Positions 42,911 to 52,750 of a DNA stretch of 54,747 nucleotides are shown here, piece after piece; the stretch's first letter is position 1; every line of letters starts with the position of its first letter. The stretch is taken from the NCBI GenBank assembly GCA_020832225.1, contig JAFIFA010000200.1:1-54747 (forward strand), given 5' to 3'. Below the pieces are notes generated by a model that was not told the origin of the DNA, ran no database searches, and saw only the letters and a list, made by a program, of their open reading frames with translations. This stretch comes from Balneolaceae bacterium (GTDB taxonomy: Bacteria; Bacteroidota; Rhodothermia; Balneolales; Balneolaceae). The position numbers were made by a program, and so were the translations under genes.

Positions 42911-44128
42911 ATGAGCGAAACCATTAGCGAAGTTACACTGCGAACCAAAGGAATTCTCCCGGTTCAGAAACTTAAAATTTTGTCGGAAGCCGGTATTCTA
43001 ACCTCAGAGGATGGATTCCCGATTGAGGAGAATCAGTTTCAGCCAAACTCTATTGATCTGCGGCTGGGAACCCGCGCCTATCGCGTGAGAAGCAGCTTCC
43101 TTCCCGAAAAGGAGACGGTTCAGCAGAAGATCGATAAACTTTGCCAGTACTCCTTTTCGATCGAAGATGGTGCTGTTCTTGAACCGAACTGCGTCTACAT
43201 CATCCCGCTTCTGGAGAAGCTGAATCTCCCCTCGGTGCACTACTCATCACAGAAAAAGCTCTTTAACGGAAACGGTGAGTCCGGTCCGGTAAAACTCATC
43301 TCTGAAGAGAATCTCACCGCCAAAGCCAACCCGAAAAGCACAACGGGCAGGCTCGATATCTTTACGAGGGTGATCACCGACTATACACACCGGTTTGAGG
43401 AGATTGAGCCCGGCTTCAGCGGCAATCTCTGGCTTGAGGTGGTACCCAAATCATTTCCGGTTAAGGTTCGAACCGGGCACAGGCTCAATCAGCTTCGTAT
43501 CCGGCATGGACACACCACACTTAGCGATCAGGATCTGCTTCGGGTACATAGCAGTGATCCACTGCTTTTTGGTGAGAACGGAGAGCCGCTCGACCTCAAC
43601 TCCGTCAAGGTGAACAACGGCTTATTCATGAGCGTAAACCTGCAGGGAGACAAAGATGACATTCTTGGCTATAAGGCCAAAAAGCATCGCGATCTGATCG
43701 ATCTGGATAACATCGATTACTACGCCGTTTCAGATTTCTGGGAACCGATCAGGGCTGGCAACGATGACCACCTCATTCTGGAGCCGGAAGCATTCTATAT
43801 CTTTGCTTCAAAAGAGCGGTGCCGCATACCTACCCATCTTGCGGCCGAGATGATCGCCTACGACACGGGTTCGGGTGAACTTCGCACCCACTACGCAGGC
43901 TTTTTTGACAGCGGGTTTGGCGGTACCGTCGAGGATGGTGGCGCAAGAGCCGTTCTAGAGGTTCGTTCACACGATGTTCCGTTTTTAATTGAACATGGCC
44001 AGACTTTCTGCAGCATGGCGTTCGAACCAAACAGCGAAATTCCTGAATTTATCTACGGGACCGATATTAAGAGCAACTATCAGGGGCAGGGGCTGAAACT
44101 CGGAAAACATTTCAGGCAGGAACTCTAA
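42911..44128 (+). CDS. 2'-deoxycytidine 5'-triphosphate deaminase (two-domain form)
   Basis: 405 residues, twice a normal Dcd because two dUTPase-fold halves are joined. FQPNSIDLRLGTRAYRV opens the first half; AKANPKSTTGRLDIFTRVIT and EPGFSGNLWLEVV are Dcd/dUTPase motifs; the second half has ILEPEAFYIFASKERCRIPT, MIAYDTGSGELRTHYAGFFD and GGARAVLEVRSHDVPFLIEH. It would deaminate dCTP for dTTP synthesis. The two-domain form is known in other groups of bacteria. Starts close after the photolyase gene, on the same strand; no terminator seen between. Confidence 0.86.
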   Translation: MSETISEVTLRTKGILPVQKLKILSEAGILTSEDGFPIEENQFQPNSIDLRLGTRAYRVRSSFLPEKETVQQKIDKLCQYSFSIEDGAVLEPNCVYIIPLLEKLNLPSVHYSSQKKLFNGNGESGPVKLISEENLTAKANPKSTTGRLDIFTRVITDYTHRFEEIEPGFSGNLWLEVVPKSFPVKVRTGHRLNQLRIRHGHTTLSDQDLLRVHSSDPLLFGENGEPLDLNSVKVNNGLFMSVNLQGDKDDILGYKAKKHRDLIDLDNIDYYAVSDFWEPIRAGNDDHLILEPEAFYIFASKERCRIPTHLAAEMIAYDTGSGELRTHYAGFFDSGFGGTVEDGGARAVLEVRSHDVPFLIEHGQTFCSMAFEPNSEIPEFIYGTDIKSNYQGQGLKLGKHFRQEL

Positions 44129-44131
44129 ACG

Positions 44132-44341
44132 ATGGTTGTTGACCGCTGTATTTGTCATGAAACCTCATTCCTCGAGCTCAAAGAGATTGCTCGGGAACGT
44201 GGTTTAAACTCCGTTGAGGAGTTGAGAGAGGCAGGGTTGTCCAGCACGAACTGTAAACTCTGTGTACCCTACATCAAACGGATGCTTGAAACCGGTGAGA
44301 CCAAATTTGATCTGCTGAAACCGGATAAACGGTCGGTCTGA
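44132..44341 (+). CDS. BFD-like [2Fe-2S]-binding small protein
   Basis: 69 residues. CIC near the start and CKLC 32 residues later give the CxC...CxxC ligand pattern of bacterioferritin-associated-ferredoxin domains. LKEIARERGLNSVEELREAG fits the helical part. It starts three bases after the deaminase stop and its TGA overlaps the ATG of rsmE by one base, so translation is coupled. A role in iron or redox handling is inferred from the family. Confidence 0.8.
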   Translation: MVVDRCICHETSFLELKEIARERGLNSVEELREAGLSSTNCKLCVPYIKRMLETGETKFDLLKPDKRSV

Positions 44342-45042
44342 TGAACCTCTTCTTCACACCAAAAAATCTGGTTACTCCTCCCAATGTCTCTCTTACCGGG
44401 CAGGAGGCGAAGCATGCATCCAGGGTGATGCGGTATCGCTTAGGTGACCGTATCGATATCACAGATGGAGCAGGGCATCACTATCGAGGCAAGGTTACCG
44501 AGGCAGAGAAGGATCGGTTAACTGCCGAGATCATCGAATCGAAATTTGAAGAGAAGCCTTTTCCTGAACTGATTCTTCTGCTCGGCGTTATCAAGAAGAG
44601 AGACCGGCTCGAATTTGCCGTGGAGAAGTGTACGGAGCTAGGCGTGAACCGAATCCACCTTTTCCATGGGGATCACAGCGAGAAGCAGAATGTACGGATG
44701 GAGAGGGCAGAGGCCGCAGTATTAGCGGCAATGAAGCAGTCACTACGTTTTTGGCTGCCTGAAGTTGAGATACATCCTTCACTGAAAGAGGCAATCGGTT
44801 CAATTGGCGCCGAATGTCGGCTTATTACGGCCGACGAGACAAAAGACGGGGAGAGTGCTCTGTCGCTTCGAGATGAGGTTGATCGGATTGGGATGATCGT
44901 TGGACCAGAGGGCGGGTTTTCTGATGGTGAGCGCAAGTTGATGAACGAGAAAGGAGCTGTAGCCTACTCACTTGGCAGCAAGAGATTGCGTGCAGAGACG
45001 GCGGCGATAACAATAACGGACCGCTTCAGGGTTTATCGCTAA
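44341..45042 (+). CDS. rsmE: 16S rRNA (uracil(1498)-N3)-methyltransferase
   Basis: 233 residues. N-terminal PUA-like domain (SLTGQEAKHASRVMRYRLGD) and a SPOUT knot domain: LILLLGVIKKRDRLEFAVEK, CTELGVNRIHLF, IGMIVGPEGGFSDGERKLMN and YSLGSKRLRAETAAI. These are the canonical RsmE SAM-binding loops. It methylates 16S rRNA U1498. Last gene of the plus-strand run; the start overlaps the preceding stop. Confidence 0.94.
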   Translation: MNLFFTPKNLVTPPNVSLTGQEAKHASRVMRYRLGDRIDITDGAGHHYRGKVTEAEKDRLTAEIIESKFEEKPFPELILLLGVIKKRDRLEFAVEKCTELGVNRIHLFHGDHSEKQNVRMERAEAAVLAAMKQSLRFWLPEVEIHPSLKEAIGSIGAECRLITADETKDGESALSLRDEVDRIGMIVGPEGGFSDGERKLMNEKGAVAYSLGSKRLRAETAAITITDRFRVYR

Positions 45043-45080
45043 ACGAATTGCTAAGAGCTTAGCGCAGAGCGAACATAAAC

Positions 45081-45106
45081 AAAAAAGGCCCCAATGAAGG
45101 AGCCTT
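45081..45106 (-). terminator. Terminator after the S41 protease gene
   Basis: On the minus strand AAGGC pairs with GCCTT around a loop and is followed by T-rich sequence (TTTTTTGTTT). It lies between the convergent protease and rsmE genes. Confidence 0.65.
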
Positions 45107-45144
45107 ACTGTTTCGAAATATCTGTTTCTAAGCCGTGTGGATTC

Positions 45145-47031
45145 TTAGTTTCGCTGCTGTCGCATGAGTTGTGCCTGTCTCTGGGCAAACTGCTCGAGCT
45201 GTTCAACTTCGCCCCAAAGCTTCATAGCCTCGTTGAGGGTTTCGTTGAAGTGGTCGTTCACGATCGGGTAGAAGTACTCCGATCCCCAAACCTGTCGGGC
45301 AATTTCAGCCTTCATGCGGCCATGGTTCATCCATACAAGTTCGTTAAAGTGTGAGCGGGTTAGCTTCAGATTATTATCTTCGATAGTTGGTTCATCAACA
45401 TCATCAACTATCTCCATGCCGCTCTCCTTCATCATGGCGAGGAACATCGCGCGGTCCTTATCGCTCCATGAAAAGTTGGCGCGGAAGGCCTGAAAGTCAT
45501 CTTCCCACTGGCTTCGGAAGTCATCTCCGTACTGGTCGAGGTAGTCTCTCACGAAGTCGAAGTCAACCCGGTTTGCAAGCATGAAGTTAAAGAGGTAGGG
45601 TGAAGAGGTGGTATCTTCCTGTACGATAAAGTCAGGGATGATTCCACCGCCACCAAATACTTCTCGTCCGGCTGCGGTCTTAAACCGAAGTGAATCCGGA
45701 ACTTGATCCTTGAACTTCTCTGCATCCATAGTTGCGTCAGATGTACGATGTCGGATCTCAAAAGCGTAGTCTTCACTTCCCTCGTCGAACGGCTTCTGAA
45801 TCAGCCTACCCGATGGCGTGAGGTAGCGGGAGATCGTTACCCGGATATTACTGCCGTCGATCAGCTCATACTGCTGTTGAACGAGTCCCTTTCCAAATGT
45901 TCTGCGTCCTACAACAATCCCGCGGTCGTGATCCTGAATGGCGCCACTTACAATTTCACTTGCCGATGCGGAGCCCTGGTTTACAAGCGCTATAACCGGC
46001 ATGTCCTTGAGAACACCGTCACGACGTGATCTCACCTCATCGTTAAATCGTGTGTGGCGGCTTTCCGTAGATACAAGTTTCGTGTTTCTGGGGAAGAACT
46101 CTTCAGAAATGGCAATCGCCTGACTGAGATAACCACCCGGATTATTTCTGAAATCGATCATCAGCTTCTCCATGCCCTGGTCTTTCAGGTCGCTTACCGA
46201 TGCGAGAAACTCCTCATGTGTGGTGGCTGCAAAACGGTTGATCTTGATATAGCCGGTATTCTCATCCAGCATATAGTGGGTATCGATCGTCGTAAGGGGA
46301 ATATCATCCCGCTCGATTGTGAAGTTGATCGGGTTCGGGTTTCTCGGACGCTTGATTTGTACGTCAACGGTGGTTCCCTTCTGCCCGCGTAGTCGTTTCA
46401 TCACGTCTTCATTGGAGTAACCAACAGCGCTGGTGTCATTGATTTTCGTGATACGGTCACCGGAAAGAATTCCAAGCTGATCACTTGGGCCACCTGAAAT
46501 GGCCGTAATTACTGTAATGGTATCCTGAATGATGTTAAATTGAATCCCAATGCCCTGAAATTTGCCATCAAAATCTTCCTGAATTCGCTCACTTTCATCA
46601 CGCTCGATATAGACGGAGTGCGGATCCAGAATACTCAGCATTGAGCGTATCGATCTCTCCGTCATTTTTTTCATATCCTTGTCGGGATAGTTATTCGCTA
46701 TGTAGAGATAGGCTTCCTCAAACTTATTGAAGGAGTCTCTCAGGTTTTGGATGTCATGATTAGCAAGAGTGTCCAGAGGAGTACCTTCAATAGAGAGTGT
46801 AGAGTCCTCAACGCCTTTAACAAGTCCTGAGAGAGACTTTTCAAAGAGCTGATTTACGGAAACTTCACCGAAATAATTGTCCACAACACGCCTCTGCACC
46901 TGCAGGTATTTGTGAAGGTTATCCTGATGGATTTCATTTTTGACTACGACTTTATCTGCCCCGGTGAGCCAAACAGCAGATAAAATGAGTAGCAGAGCAA
47001 GTGGTGGCGCAAAGAATTTCTTCAATGACAT
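45145..47031 (-). CDS. Carboxy-terminal processing protease (S41 family)
   Basis: 628 residues. N-terminal signal anchor (FFAPPLALLLILSAVWLTGA), a PDZ domain (about residues 150-235; GIGIQFNIIQDTITVITAIS, GILSGDRITKINDTSAVGYS) and the S41 core. Catalytic Ser is in NQGSASASEIVSGAIQDHDR and Lys in RRTFGKGLVQQQYELIDGS. Tail-specific proteases cut C-terminal ends of periplasmic proteins. The long C-terminal extension (about 190 residues, helical, Gln-rich end) is typical of the CtpA/Prc-like branch. Its neighbours on the minus strand are hslU, separated by a terminator. Confidence 0.92.
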   Translation of the reverse strand: MSLKKFFAPPLALLLILSAVWLTGADKVVVKNEIHQDNLHKYLQVQRRVVDNYFGEVSVNQLFEKSLSGLVKGVEDSTLSIEGTPLDTLANHDIQNLRDSFNKFEEAYLYIANNYPDKDMKKMTERSIRSMLSILDPHSVYIERDESERIQEDFDGKFQGIGIQFNIIQDTITVITAISGGPSDQLGILSGDRITKINDTSAVGYSNEDVMKRLRGQKGTTVDVQIKRPRNPNPINFTIERDDIPLTTIDTHYMLDENTGYIKINRFAATTHEEFLASVSDLKDQGMEKLMIDFRNNPGGYLSQAIAISEEFFPRNTKLVSTESRHTRFNDEVRSRRDGVLKDMPVIALVNQGSASASEIVSGAIQDHDRGIVVGRRTFGKGLVQQQYELIDGSNIRVTISRYLTPSGRLIQKPFDEGSEDYAFEIRHRTSDATMDAEKFKDQVPDSLRFKTAAGREVFGGGGIIPDFIVQEDTTSSPYLFNFMLANRVDFDFVRDYLDQYGDDFRSQWEDDFQAFRANFSWSDKDRAMFLAMMKESGMEIVDDVDEPTIEDNNLKLTRSHFNELVWMNHGRMKAEIARQVWGSEYFYPIVNDHFNETLNEAMKLWGEVEQLEQFAQRQAQLMRQQRN

Positions 47032-47214
47032 CGCAAATTATTTTCGGGGTTGATCATCTAACGTAGGATTCTGACATAGAGTATAGTAATCGAGCATTTG
47101 AAAAACCATACACTTTTCTCTAACGAAGATTTGGTTAAAACGTTTCTTTAACTTTTCATTTTGAACATTTTTACATGAAATAGCTTCATTTACCGGCAAT
47201 TTCCCATCAAATCT

Positions 47215-47246
47215 TAAAAACAGAACCGGCTGCACTGAGCAGCCGG
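47215..47246 (-). terminator. Terminator after hslU
   Basis: On the minus strand CCGGCTG pairs with CAGCCGG, then TTCTGTTTTT. 24 bases after the stop. Confidence 0.78.
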
Positions 47247-47269
47247 GTGATTTAACAGGGTGGGAAAAA

Positions 47270-48703
47270 TTAAAGAATGTAGTGGCTCAGGTCCTTATTG
47301 GTTACAAGGTCATTGAGCTGTTTATCGACATACTCTTTATCGATGTTAATTTCTCCGCTGCTGATGTCGTCCGGTATAGCGAACAGCAACTCTTCCAGCA
47401 GGGATGAGAGTATGGTATGAAGCCGTCTTGCGCCAATATTCTCCACATCCCGGTTAACCTGCGCAGCAATTTTGGCAATCTCGCGAATTGCTTCTTCCGT
47501 AAAGTTAATTGTAACACCCTCCGACTGTACCATTGCCTGATACTGCTTGGTGAGTGCGTTTTTAGGCTGACTGAGAATATTGAAGAAATCCTCTTCCGTA
47601 AGAGAGTTCAGCTCTACACGGATTGGAAATCGTCCCTGCAGTTCAGGAATAAGGTCTGATGGCTTCGATACGTGAAAAGCACCTGACCCGATAAAAAGAA
47701 TGTGATCGGTCTTCACAATACCGTGCTTGGTGTTTACGGTACTTCCTTCAACTATTGGAAGAAGATCTCGCTGAACACCCTGGCGGCTTACCTCTCCGCC
47801 ACCCTTGCTGCTTGAAGAGGAGTCGCTGGCAACTTTGTCGATCTCATCAATAAATACGATGCCCTGGTTCTGAACGCGGTCGAGCGCTTCCTGTACGGCT
47901 GCCTCATGATCGATCAGTTTCTCAGCTTCCTGCTCGATCATTACTTCGCGTGCTTCACTGATTGGCAGCGTTCGCTTGGTTCCTTTCTTCCCACCGCGGG
48001 TGAGATTGCCGAGCATATCCTGAAGGTTTACGCCCATCTCTTCCATTCCCTGTGGACCAAAGACCTGCATCATTGGTGTCTTCTTGGAGTCGACTTCGAT
48101 CTCGATTTTTCGATCTTCCAGGTCACCGTTTTTTAGTTTCTCACGAAACCGCTCCCGGGTTCGTTCATTCAGCTCAGCGTCTGTGGCTTGATCGGGGTTG
48201 AAACCCACTTCACCGCTGCCGGCTGTGGAGGTTGACGTGGAGTTGGAATTGGAGGGAGACTTCTTCCGAACCGGCGGGATGAGAATGTCGAGAATCTTCT
48301 CCTCAACAATTTCAGCGGCCTTCTCTTTCACTCGCTCCTGCATCTCCATTTTCACCATGTTCACGGCAAGATCGGTGAGATCGCGAATCATCGATTCCAC
48401 ATCGCGGCCTACATAGCCAACCTCGGTAAACTTGGAGGCTTCCACTTTTATAAATGGAGCACCGGCCAGTTTGGCCAGTCGGCGTGCAATTTCAGTTTTG
48501 CCGACACCGGTAGGGCCGATCATCAGAATGTTATTGGGTACAATTTCGTCCCTGATTTCGGGATCAGACTTCAGTCGCCGCCAGCGGTTTCTGAGGGCGA
48601 TGGAGACCGATCGTTTGGCATTTTTCTGGCCAATTATATACTTGTCAAGTTCGGCTACGATCTGACGCGGGGTCAGGTTTTTTTGAATGGTTTGGACTTG
48701 CAT
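47270..48703 (-). CDS. hslU: ATP-dependent protease ATPase subunit HslU
   Basis: 477 residues from ATG 48703; the TTG upstream lies within hslV. AAA+ features: [20 protein letters not shown], Walker [18 protein letters not shown], the [14 protein letters not shown] pore region, Walker [12 protein letters not shown] and the C-terminal [18 protein letters not shown] and [17 protein letters not shown]. The I-domain contains a Ser/Thr-rich linker ([15 protein letters not shown]) longer than usual. It unfolds substrates for HslV. Its start follows hslV by four bases, so they are co-transcribed. Confidence 0.96.
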   Translation of the reverse strand: MQVQTIQKNLTPRQIVAELDKYIIGQKNAKRSVSIALRNRWRRLKSDPEIRDEIVPNNILMIGPTGVGKTEIARRLAKLAGAPFIKVEASKFTEVGYVGRDVESMIRDLTDLAVNMVKMEMQERVKEKAAEIVEEKILDILIPPVRKKSPSNSNSTSTSTAGSGEVGFNPDQATDAELNERTRERFREKLKNGDLEDRKIEIEVDSKKTPMMQVFGPQGMEEMGVNLQDMLGNLTRGGKKGTKRTLPISEAREVMIEQEAEKLIDHEAAVQEALDRVQNQGIVFIDEIDKVASDSSSSSKGGGEVSRQGVQRDLLPIVEGSTVNTKHGIVKTDHILFIGSGAFHVSKPSDLIPELQGRFPIRVELNSLTEEDFFNILSQPKNALTKQYQAMVQSEGVTINFTEEAIREIAKIAAQVNRDVENIGARRLHTILSSLLEELLFAIPDDISSGEINIDKEYVDKQLNDLVTNKDLSHYIL

Positions 48704-48707
48704 AATA

Positions 48708-49262
48708 TTACTCTTCAATTTCTAAAATGGTCAGATTGTGATTTGTGTAGATGCAGATATCTGCAGCGATATGCAGCGACTTTTCAACAATCTCTCTGGC
48801 GCTCAGTTCGGGTGCGTTATCTTTCAGGGCACGCGCGGCAGCCAGGGCGAAAGAGCCTCCACTACCGATGGCCAGTATCTGATCATCCGGTTCAATCACA
48901 TCTCCCTGCCCTGAAATGAGCAGGGGGGTATCTTTATCCATAACGACAAGCAGAGCTTCAAGTTTTTGAAGGAATTTATCTTTCCTCCACTCCTTGGCCA
49001 TCTCTACGGCTGCGCGCTGCAGATTGCCATTATAGCTGTTCAGTTTCTCTTCAAATTTTTCAAAAAGCGTAAAGGCGTCGGCTGTTGAACCGGCAAAACC
49101 GGCCAGGATGGATCCATCCTGAAGCTTTCTCACCTTCTTTACAGTCGATTTCATTACGGTCTTATCCAGGGTAGCCTGGCCATCTGCTCCGATGGCTACG
49201 TTACCATCATGGATGATGCCAAGCACCGTGGTTGCGTGCAGGTTTTTTAGGTTTGTCATCAC
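48708..49262 (-). CDS. hslV: ATP-dependent protease peptidase subunit HslV
   Basis: 184 residues. [20 protein letters not shown] carries the nucleophile Thr after a short N-terminal propeptide (about 10 residues before TTV), as in CodW-like forms. [40 protein letters not shown] and [20 protein letters not shown] complete the proteasome-beta-like fold. With HslU it forms the bacterial proteasome-like complex. Promoter region is the 75-base gap to rng. Confidence 0.96.
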   Translation of the reverse strand: MMTNLKNLHATTVLGIIHDGNVAIGADGQATLDKTVMKSTVKKVRKLQDGSILAGFAGSTADAFTLFEKFEEKLNSYNGNLQRAAVEMAKEWRKDKFLQKLEALLVVMDKDTPLLISGQGDVIEPDDQILAIGSGGSFALAAARALKDNAPELSAREIVEKSLHIAADICIYTNHNLTILEIEE

Positions 49263-49337
49263 TAATTATAAAAATTCTCTGTTGAGGGGAGTTTGGTGCC
49301 CGCCATCTGCAGGCACTCACTTCATTACGTAACCAAT

Positions 49338-51086
49338 TTAGTCGCTCTGTCGTGCAGGGCGCTTTGGTCGCTTGGGCCGGCTGCTCTTCGAACCGTTGCC
49401 CTTGCCCTTGCCGTTCCTGTCATCCTTAGAGTAGTAGTCGAGCGTATTGGTTCCATTGGTTTCGGGCTCAATCTCTTTAATCTGCTCCTGACGCGCTTCC
49501 AGGATCTTGTCGATCGACTCTCCCTGAAGTACTACATCGGTGATTTCGAGGTCTGAACCGGTCAGGGTTGCTTTGAACTCGTTGAGGGAGGTGTTCTCAT
49601 CAGCGATCAGATTTACCTTTACCTTGTAGCGGAAGATCCATTTCATTCTCTGGCTGAATACACCGCGTGTGAGATAGGAGTGCAGAAATGGATTGATGTA
49701 GATGTCGACCGCCCTGTATTCCGTGCTGTACTTCAGTTTGCTGATCCAGCTCTCGATGTCGGTTACAATGGTATCCTGGCTCACAACTGTTCCGGTTCCG
49801 CCACACATAGGGCAGACTTTGGATACGGAGTTGACCACGCTCGGGCGAATTCTCTGCCGGGTGATCTGCACCAGGCCAAAGTCGCTCATTCCAATGAGAT
49901 TGGTTTTAGCCTGATCTTTCTTGAACTCTTTCTTCAGCTCGTCATAGATCTTCTTGCGGTTTTTATCGTTACGCAGATCAATAAAGTCTACAACGATGAT
50001 ACCGCCAATGTCTCGCAACCGCAGCTGTTTTGCAATTTCGCGGGCCGCTTCGAGGTTGGTCTTGAGAGAGTTGTCTTCCTGCTTCTCCTTGGCTGCATAG
50101 GGGCCGGAGTTTACATCCACCACATACATCGCCTCGGTCTGTTCAAAGATGAGGTAACCACCGGAGGGCATTCGCACCCTCGGGCTAAAGATGGAGTTGA
50201 CGTCGTGCCCGATGTTTACATGGTCAAAGATATGATCCTTGCCCTTGTAGAGCTGAACGCTTGGAAGCATTTTGGGCGCAATCTGGGATACATAGCTCTT
50301 TACAGATTTGTAGAGCTGATAGTCATCAATCAGAACACGATCATACTGTTTGGCAAAAAGGTCGCGAATAAGGCTCTCGGTAATATCGAGATCCTTGTAG
50401 AGTAGTGTAGGGGGCTTAGATGTCTCAAGCTTGTTCAGAATGCGGTCCCACTTCTTCAGGACGGTTCGCATATCCTCTTCAATCGCCTCTTTATCCTGTC
50501 CCTGAGCTACTGTACGTACAATAACGCCAAATCCTTCCGGAAGCATATCGCCAACGGTTTTCTTAAGCCTTCGACGCTCGCGTCTGTTATTGATCTTTTT
50601 GGAGAGTGCAATGTACTCGCCCATAGGGATGAGTACCAGAAAGCGGCCCGCAATTGTGATGTCGGTTGAAACGCGTGGCCCTTTAGACCCAATCGGTTCC
50701 TTTACGATCTGAACCAGCAGATTCTGATTGTTGCGGAGTAGTTTACCGGCCAGAATCTGCTTGTCGTTATTGGAGAGTTTATCAAACTTTTCAAGCTCAC
50801 AAGCGGCAGATTTGGATATACTCTTTTCACCGTTCAGTTTCTTGATATAGTCGCCAAGGTGGTCTCCGGCATCAGAAAAGTGAAGGAATGCATCTTTTTC
50901 CATTCCCACGTCAATAAAAGCTGCGCGGATGCCGCTCATCACTTTGTGAACGCGGGCGAGGTAGATATCACCAACGGTGCGCTGGTTCTCTTCAGACTCT
51001 ATAAATAGCTGTGCAAGCTCTCCATTTTCGAGAAGTGCAACTCGGGTCTGTTTGCCCGAGGAGTGAATAATAATCTGGTTCTTCAT
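49338..51086 (-). CDS. rng: Ribonuclease E/G family (RNase G-like)
   Basis: 582 residues. N-terminal S1-like domain (VGDIYLARVHKVMSGIRAAF, IDVGMEKDAFLH), the catalytic DNase I-like fold (MYVVDVNSGPYAAKE, IGGIIVVDFIDLRN), and the zinc-link CPMCGGTG. The C-terminus is basic and Gly/Lys-rich (GKGKGNGSKSSRPKRPKRP), probably an RNA-binding tail, not an RNase E scaffold. It processes rRNA and degrades mRNA. A 392-base gap precedes it that could be a long regulatory leader. Confidence 0.93.
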   Translation of the reverse strand: MKNQIIIHSSGKQTRVALLENGELAQLFIESEENQRTVGDIYLARVHKVMSGIRAAFIDVGMEKDAFLHFSDAGDHLGDYIKKLNGEKSISKSAACELEKFDKLSNNDKQILAGKLLRNNQNLLVQIVKEPIGSKGPRVSTDITIAGRFLVLIPMGEYIALSKKINNRRERRRLKKTVGDMLPEGFGVIVRTVAQGQDKEAIEEDMRTVLKKWDRILNKLETSKPPTLLYKDLDITESLIRDLFAKQYDRVLIDDYQLYKSVKSYVSQIAPKMLPSVQLYKGKDHIFDHVNIGHDVNSIFSPRVRMPSGGYLIFEQTEAMYVVDVNSGPYAAKEKQEDNSLKTNLEAAREIAKQLRLRDIGGIIVVDFIDLRNDKNRKKIYDELKKEFKKDQAKTNLIGMSDFGLVQITRQRIRPSVVNSVSKVCPMCGGTGTVVSQDTIVTDIESWISKLKYSTEYRAVDIYINPFLHSYLTRGVFSQRMKWIFRYKVKVNLIADENTSLNEFKATLTGSDLEITDVVLQGESIDKILEARQEQIKEIEPETNGTNTLDYYSKDDRNGKGKGNGSKSSRPKRPKRPARQSD

Positions 51087-51478
51087 GTATGATGTGAAAT
51101 TTCATCAGCAATTCGCTAAGCCTGCATTTCACCATCAAAAAGATCTGAGCAGAGCTGAAATATGGCAGATAGGGTTCGTGGTAGCTTTCAGCTGCATAGG
51201 CTGAGCGAGTTGCCTCAACGTTATAATTCCTGTTAGGAAAAGGGTTATCTGTATGCAAAGGTCCGAAATCTCCGGAATAGGAGGTCTCAAACCGGCCCGA
51301 TGAGCGGCAGACCGCCCCGAGCAGTAAAAAGAAGTGAGAAAGTATGTTTCTTAAGCTAAACAAAAATAAGTATTTACTTGAATCTCTTGTTGATCTGCAT
51401 ACAAAATCAATCAATAAAACAATATAACGGAAAGTTCTCTAATAATTAAATATTGAATCAAGAAAGAGAACAGCGGTG
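51087..51478 (-). other. 392-base gap upstream of rng, possibly a structured leader or small RNA
   Basis: No likely protein; the only longish frame is Ser-rich and extends into rng in another frame. Hairpins seen (plus-strand spelling): GCGGCAGACCGC at 51304-51315 within a GC-rich patch, TTCCTGTTAGGAA at 51228-51240, and TCAGC..GCTGA near 51188-51204. GC-rich structure in an A/T-rich setting is a hint of an RNA gene or an autoregulated rng leader, as known for RNase E of enterobacteria. I could not match it to a known RNA. Confidence 0.4.
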
Positions 51479-52750
51479 TTAGTTGTCGGTGACTCTGGTT
51501 ACGGAAGCACCTGCGCTATTCAGTTTCTTCTCCAAATTTTCATAGCCTCGATCCAGGTGATAGATCCTTAAAACCTCGGTTTTGCCCTCTGCAGCCATTC
51601 CAGCCATCACCAGGCTAACGCTGGCCCTGAGGTCGGTACTCATTACCGAGGCTCCTGTGAGAGGGGTCTTTCCACTGATGGTCACCTTATTCTTGTCCAC
51701 TTTAAGTGAAGCCCCGAGGCGTTTCAGTTCGGGTACATAGCTAAAGCGATCAAAATAGATTGTGTCGGTGACTTTACTCTCACCCTCGGCCTGCGTCATC
51801 ATGGTTGCCCACTGAGCCTGCAGATCGGTAGGAAATCCGGGGTAGATATCGGTTTTGATATTCACAGCATTGATACCGTTGCTGTTACGGACCCGAATCG
51901 TTGTATCGTCAATATCGAACTCGACGCCCAGCTTTTGGAATGATTTCGGGAAGGCACCGAGATCGGTGGGCTTGCATCCGGTGAGGGTGAGGTCGGATCC
52001 CGGAATCATTGCGGCAGCAATCATAAAGGTACCTGTTTCGATACGGTCGGGATCGTTGGAGAACGTGATGCCTTTCAGCTTCTCAGTTCTCCTGATGGTG
52101 AGCTCGCTGGAGCCTATTCCTTCAATATCGGCTCCCATCTGCTTCAGCATATTGCAGAGAAGCACTACATCGGGCTCTTTGGCGGCATTTTTGATCACAA
52201 ACTTTTTTGCACGCTTTACGGCACCGAGTACCAGGTTCACCGTTGCCCCGACGCTACTTGGTTCAAGGGTAAATTCACCCCCTTCAACCTCTTCACCCTC
52301 AATTGAGGCGTTCACATATCCCTGTTGCAGATCGATTTTGATCCCCATCGCCTCAAACCCTTTCAGGTGAAGGTCAACGGGACGGGGCCCCCATGCACAG
52401 CCACCGGGCAGCGAAACTTTGGCCCGGCCGGTGCGGCCTACAAGTGCTCCCAGCATATAAAACGATGCACGCATCTTTCTAACGAGATCGTAGGGTGCCT
52501 CAGGAAAACTGAGATTTTTTGGGTCGATAACGAGGCGATTCTCCTTCTCATGGAAATCCACACGAGCACCCGTAACGCGAAGCACATTGTTGAAGGTGTA
52601 GATGTCCTGAAGTTTCGGAACAAGTGTAAGTTCGGTTGCGCTCTCTCCAAGCAGTGAAGCAGCCATTAAAGGCAGTGCGGCATTTTTTGAGCCGCTGATT
52701 GGTATGGTTCCTTTTAGCGGGGTAGGTCCTTCTATGATAAATTTATCCAC
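51479..52750 (-). CDS. murA: UDP-N-acetylglucosamine 1-carboxyvinyltransferase
   Basis: 423 residues starting at a GTG. The GTG lies in the last bases of the upstream biotin-carrier gene (eight-base overlap). PISGSKNAALPLMAASLLG has the PEP-site Lys-Asn; LPGGCAWGPRPVDLHLKGFE carries the catalytic Cys that is the fosfomycin target; VYPGFPTDLQAQWATMMTQA-type sequence (DIYPGFPTDLQAQWATMMTQ) has the catalytic Asp. It performs the first committed step of peptidoglycan synthesis. Fosfomycin susceptibility is expected from the retained Cys. Confidence 0.96.
   Translation of the reverse strand: MDKFIIEGPTPLKGTIPISGSKNAALPLMAASLLGESATELTLVPKLQDIYTFNNVLRVTGARVDFHEKENRLVIDPKNLSFPEAPYDLVRKMRASFYMLGALVGRTGRAKVSLPGGCAWGPRPVDLHLKGFEAMGIKIDLQQGYVNASIEGEEVEGGEFTLEPSSVGATVNLVLGAVKRAKKFVIKNAAKEPDVVLLCNMLKQMGADIEGIGSSELTIRRTEKLKGITFSNDPDRIETGTFMIAAAMIPGSDLTLTGCKPTDLGAFPKSFQKLGVEFDIDDTTIRVRNSNGINAVNIKTDIYPGFPTDLQAQWATMMTQAEGESKVTDTIYFDRFSYVPELKRLGASLKVDKNKVTISGKTPLTGASVMSTDLRASVSLVMAGMAAEGKTEVLRIYHLDRGYENLEKKLNSAGASVTRVTDN

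Noticed and set aside
50992-51414. 140-residue ORF upstream of rng
   Set aside because: It overlaps the rng start in another frame, has irregular Ser/Cys/Phe-rich sequence, and no start signal or family resemblance.
51087-51478. tmRNA or 6S RNA
   Set aside because: The minus strand shows a tag-like AYAA stretch but no following stop, no tRNA-like ends and no CCA. No 6S-type central bubble could be drawn with confidence.
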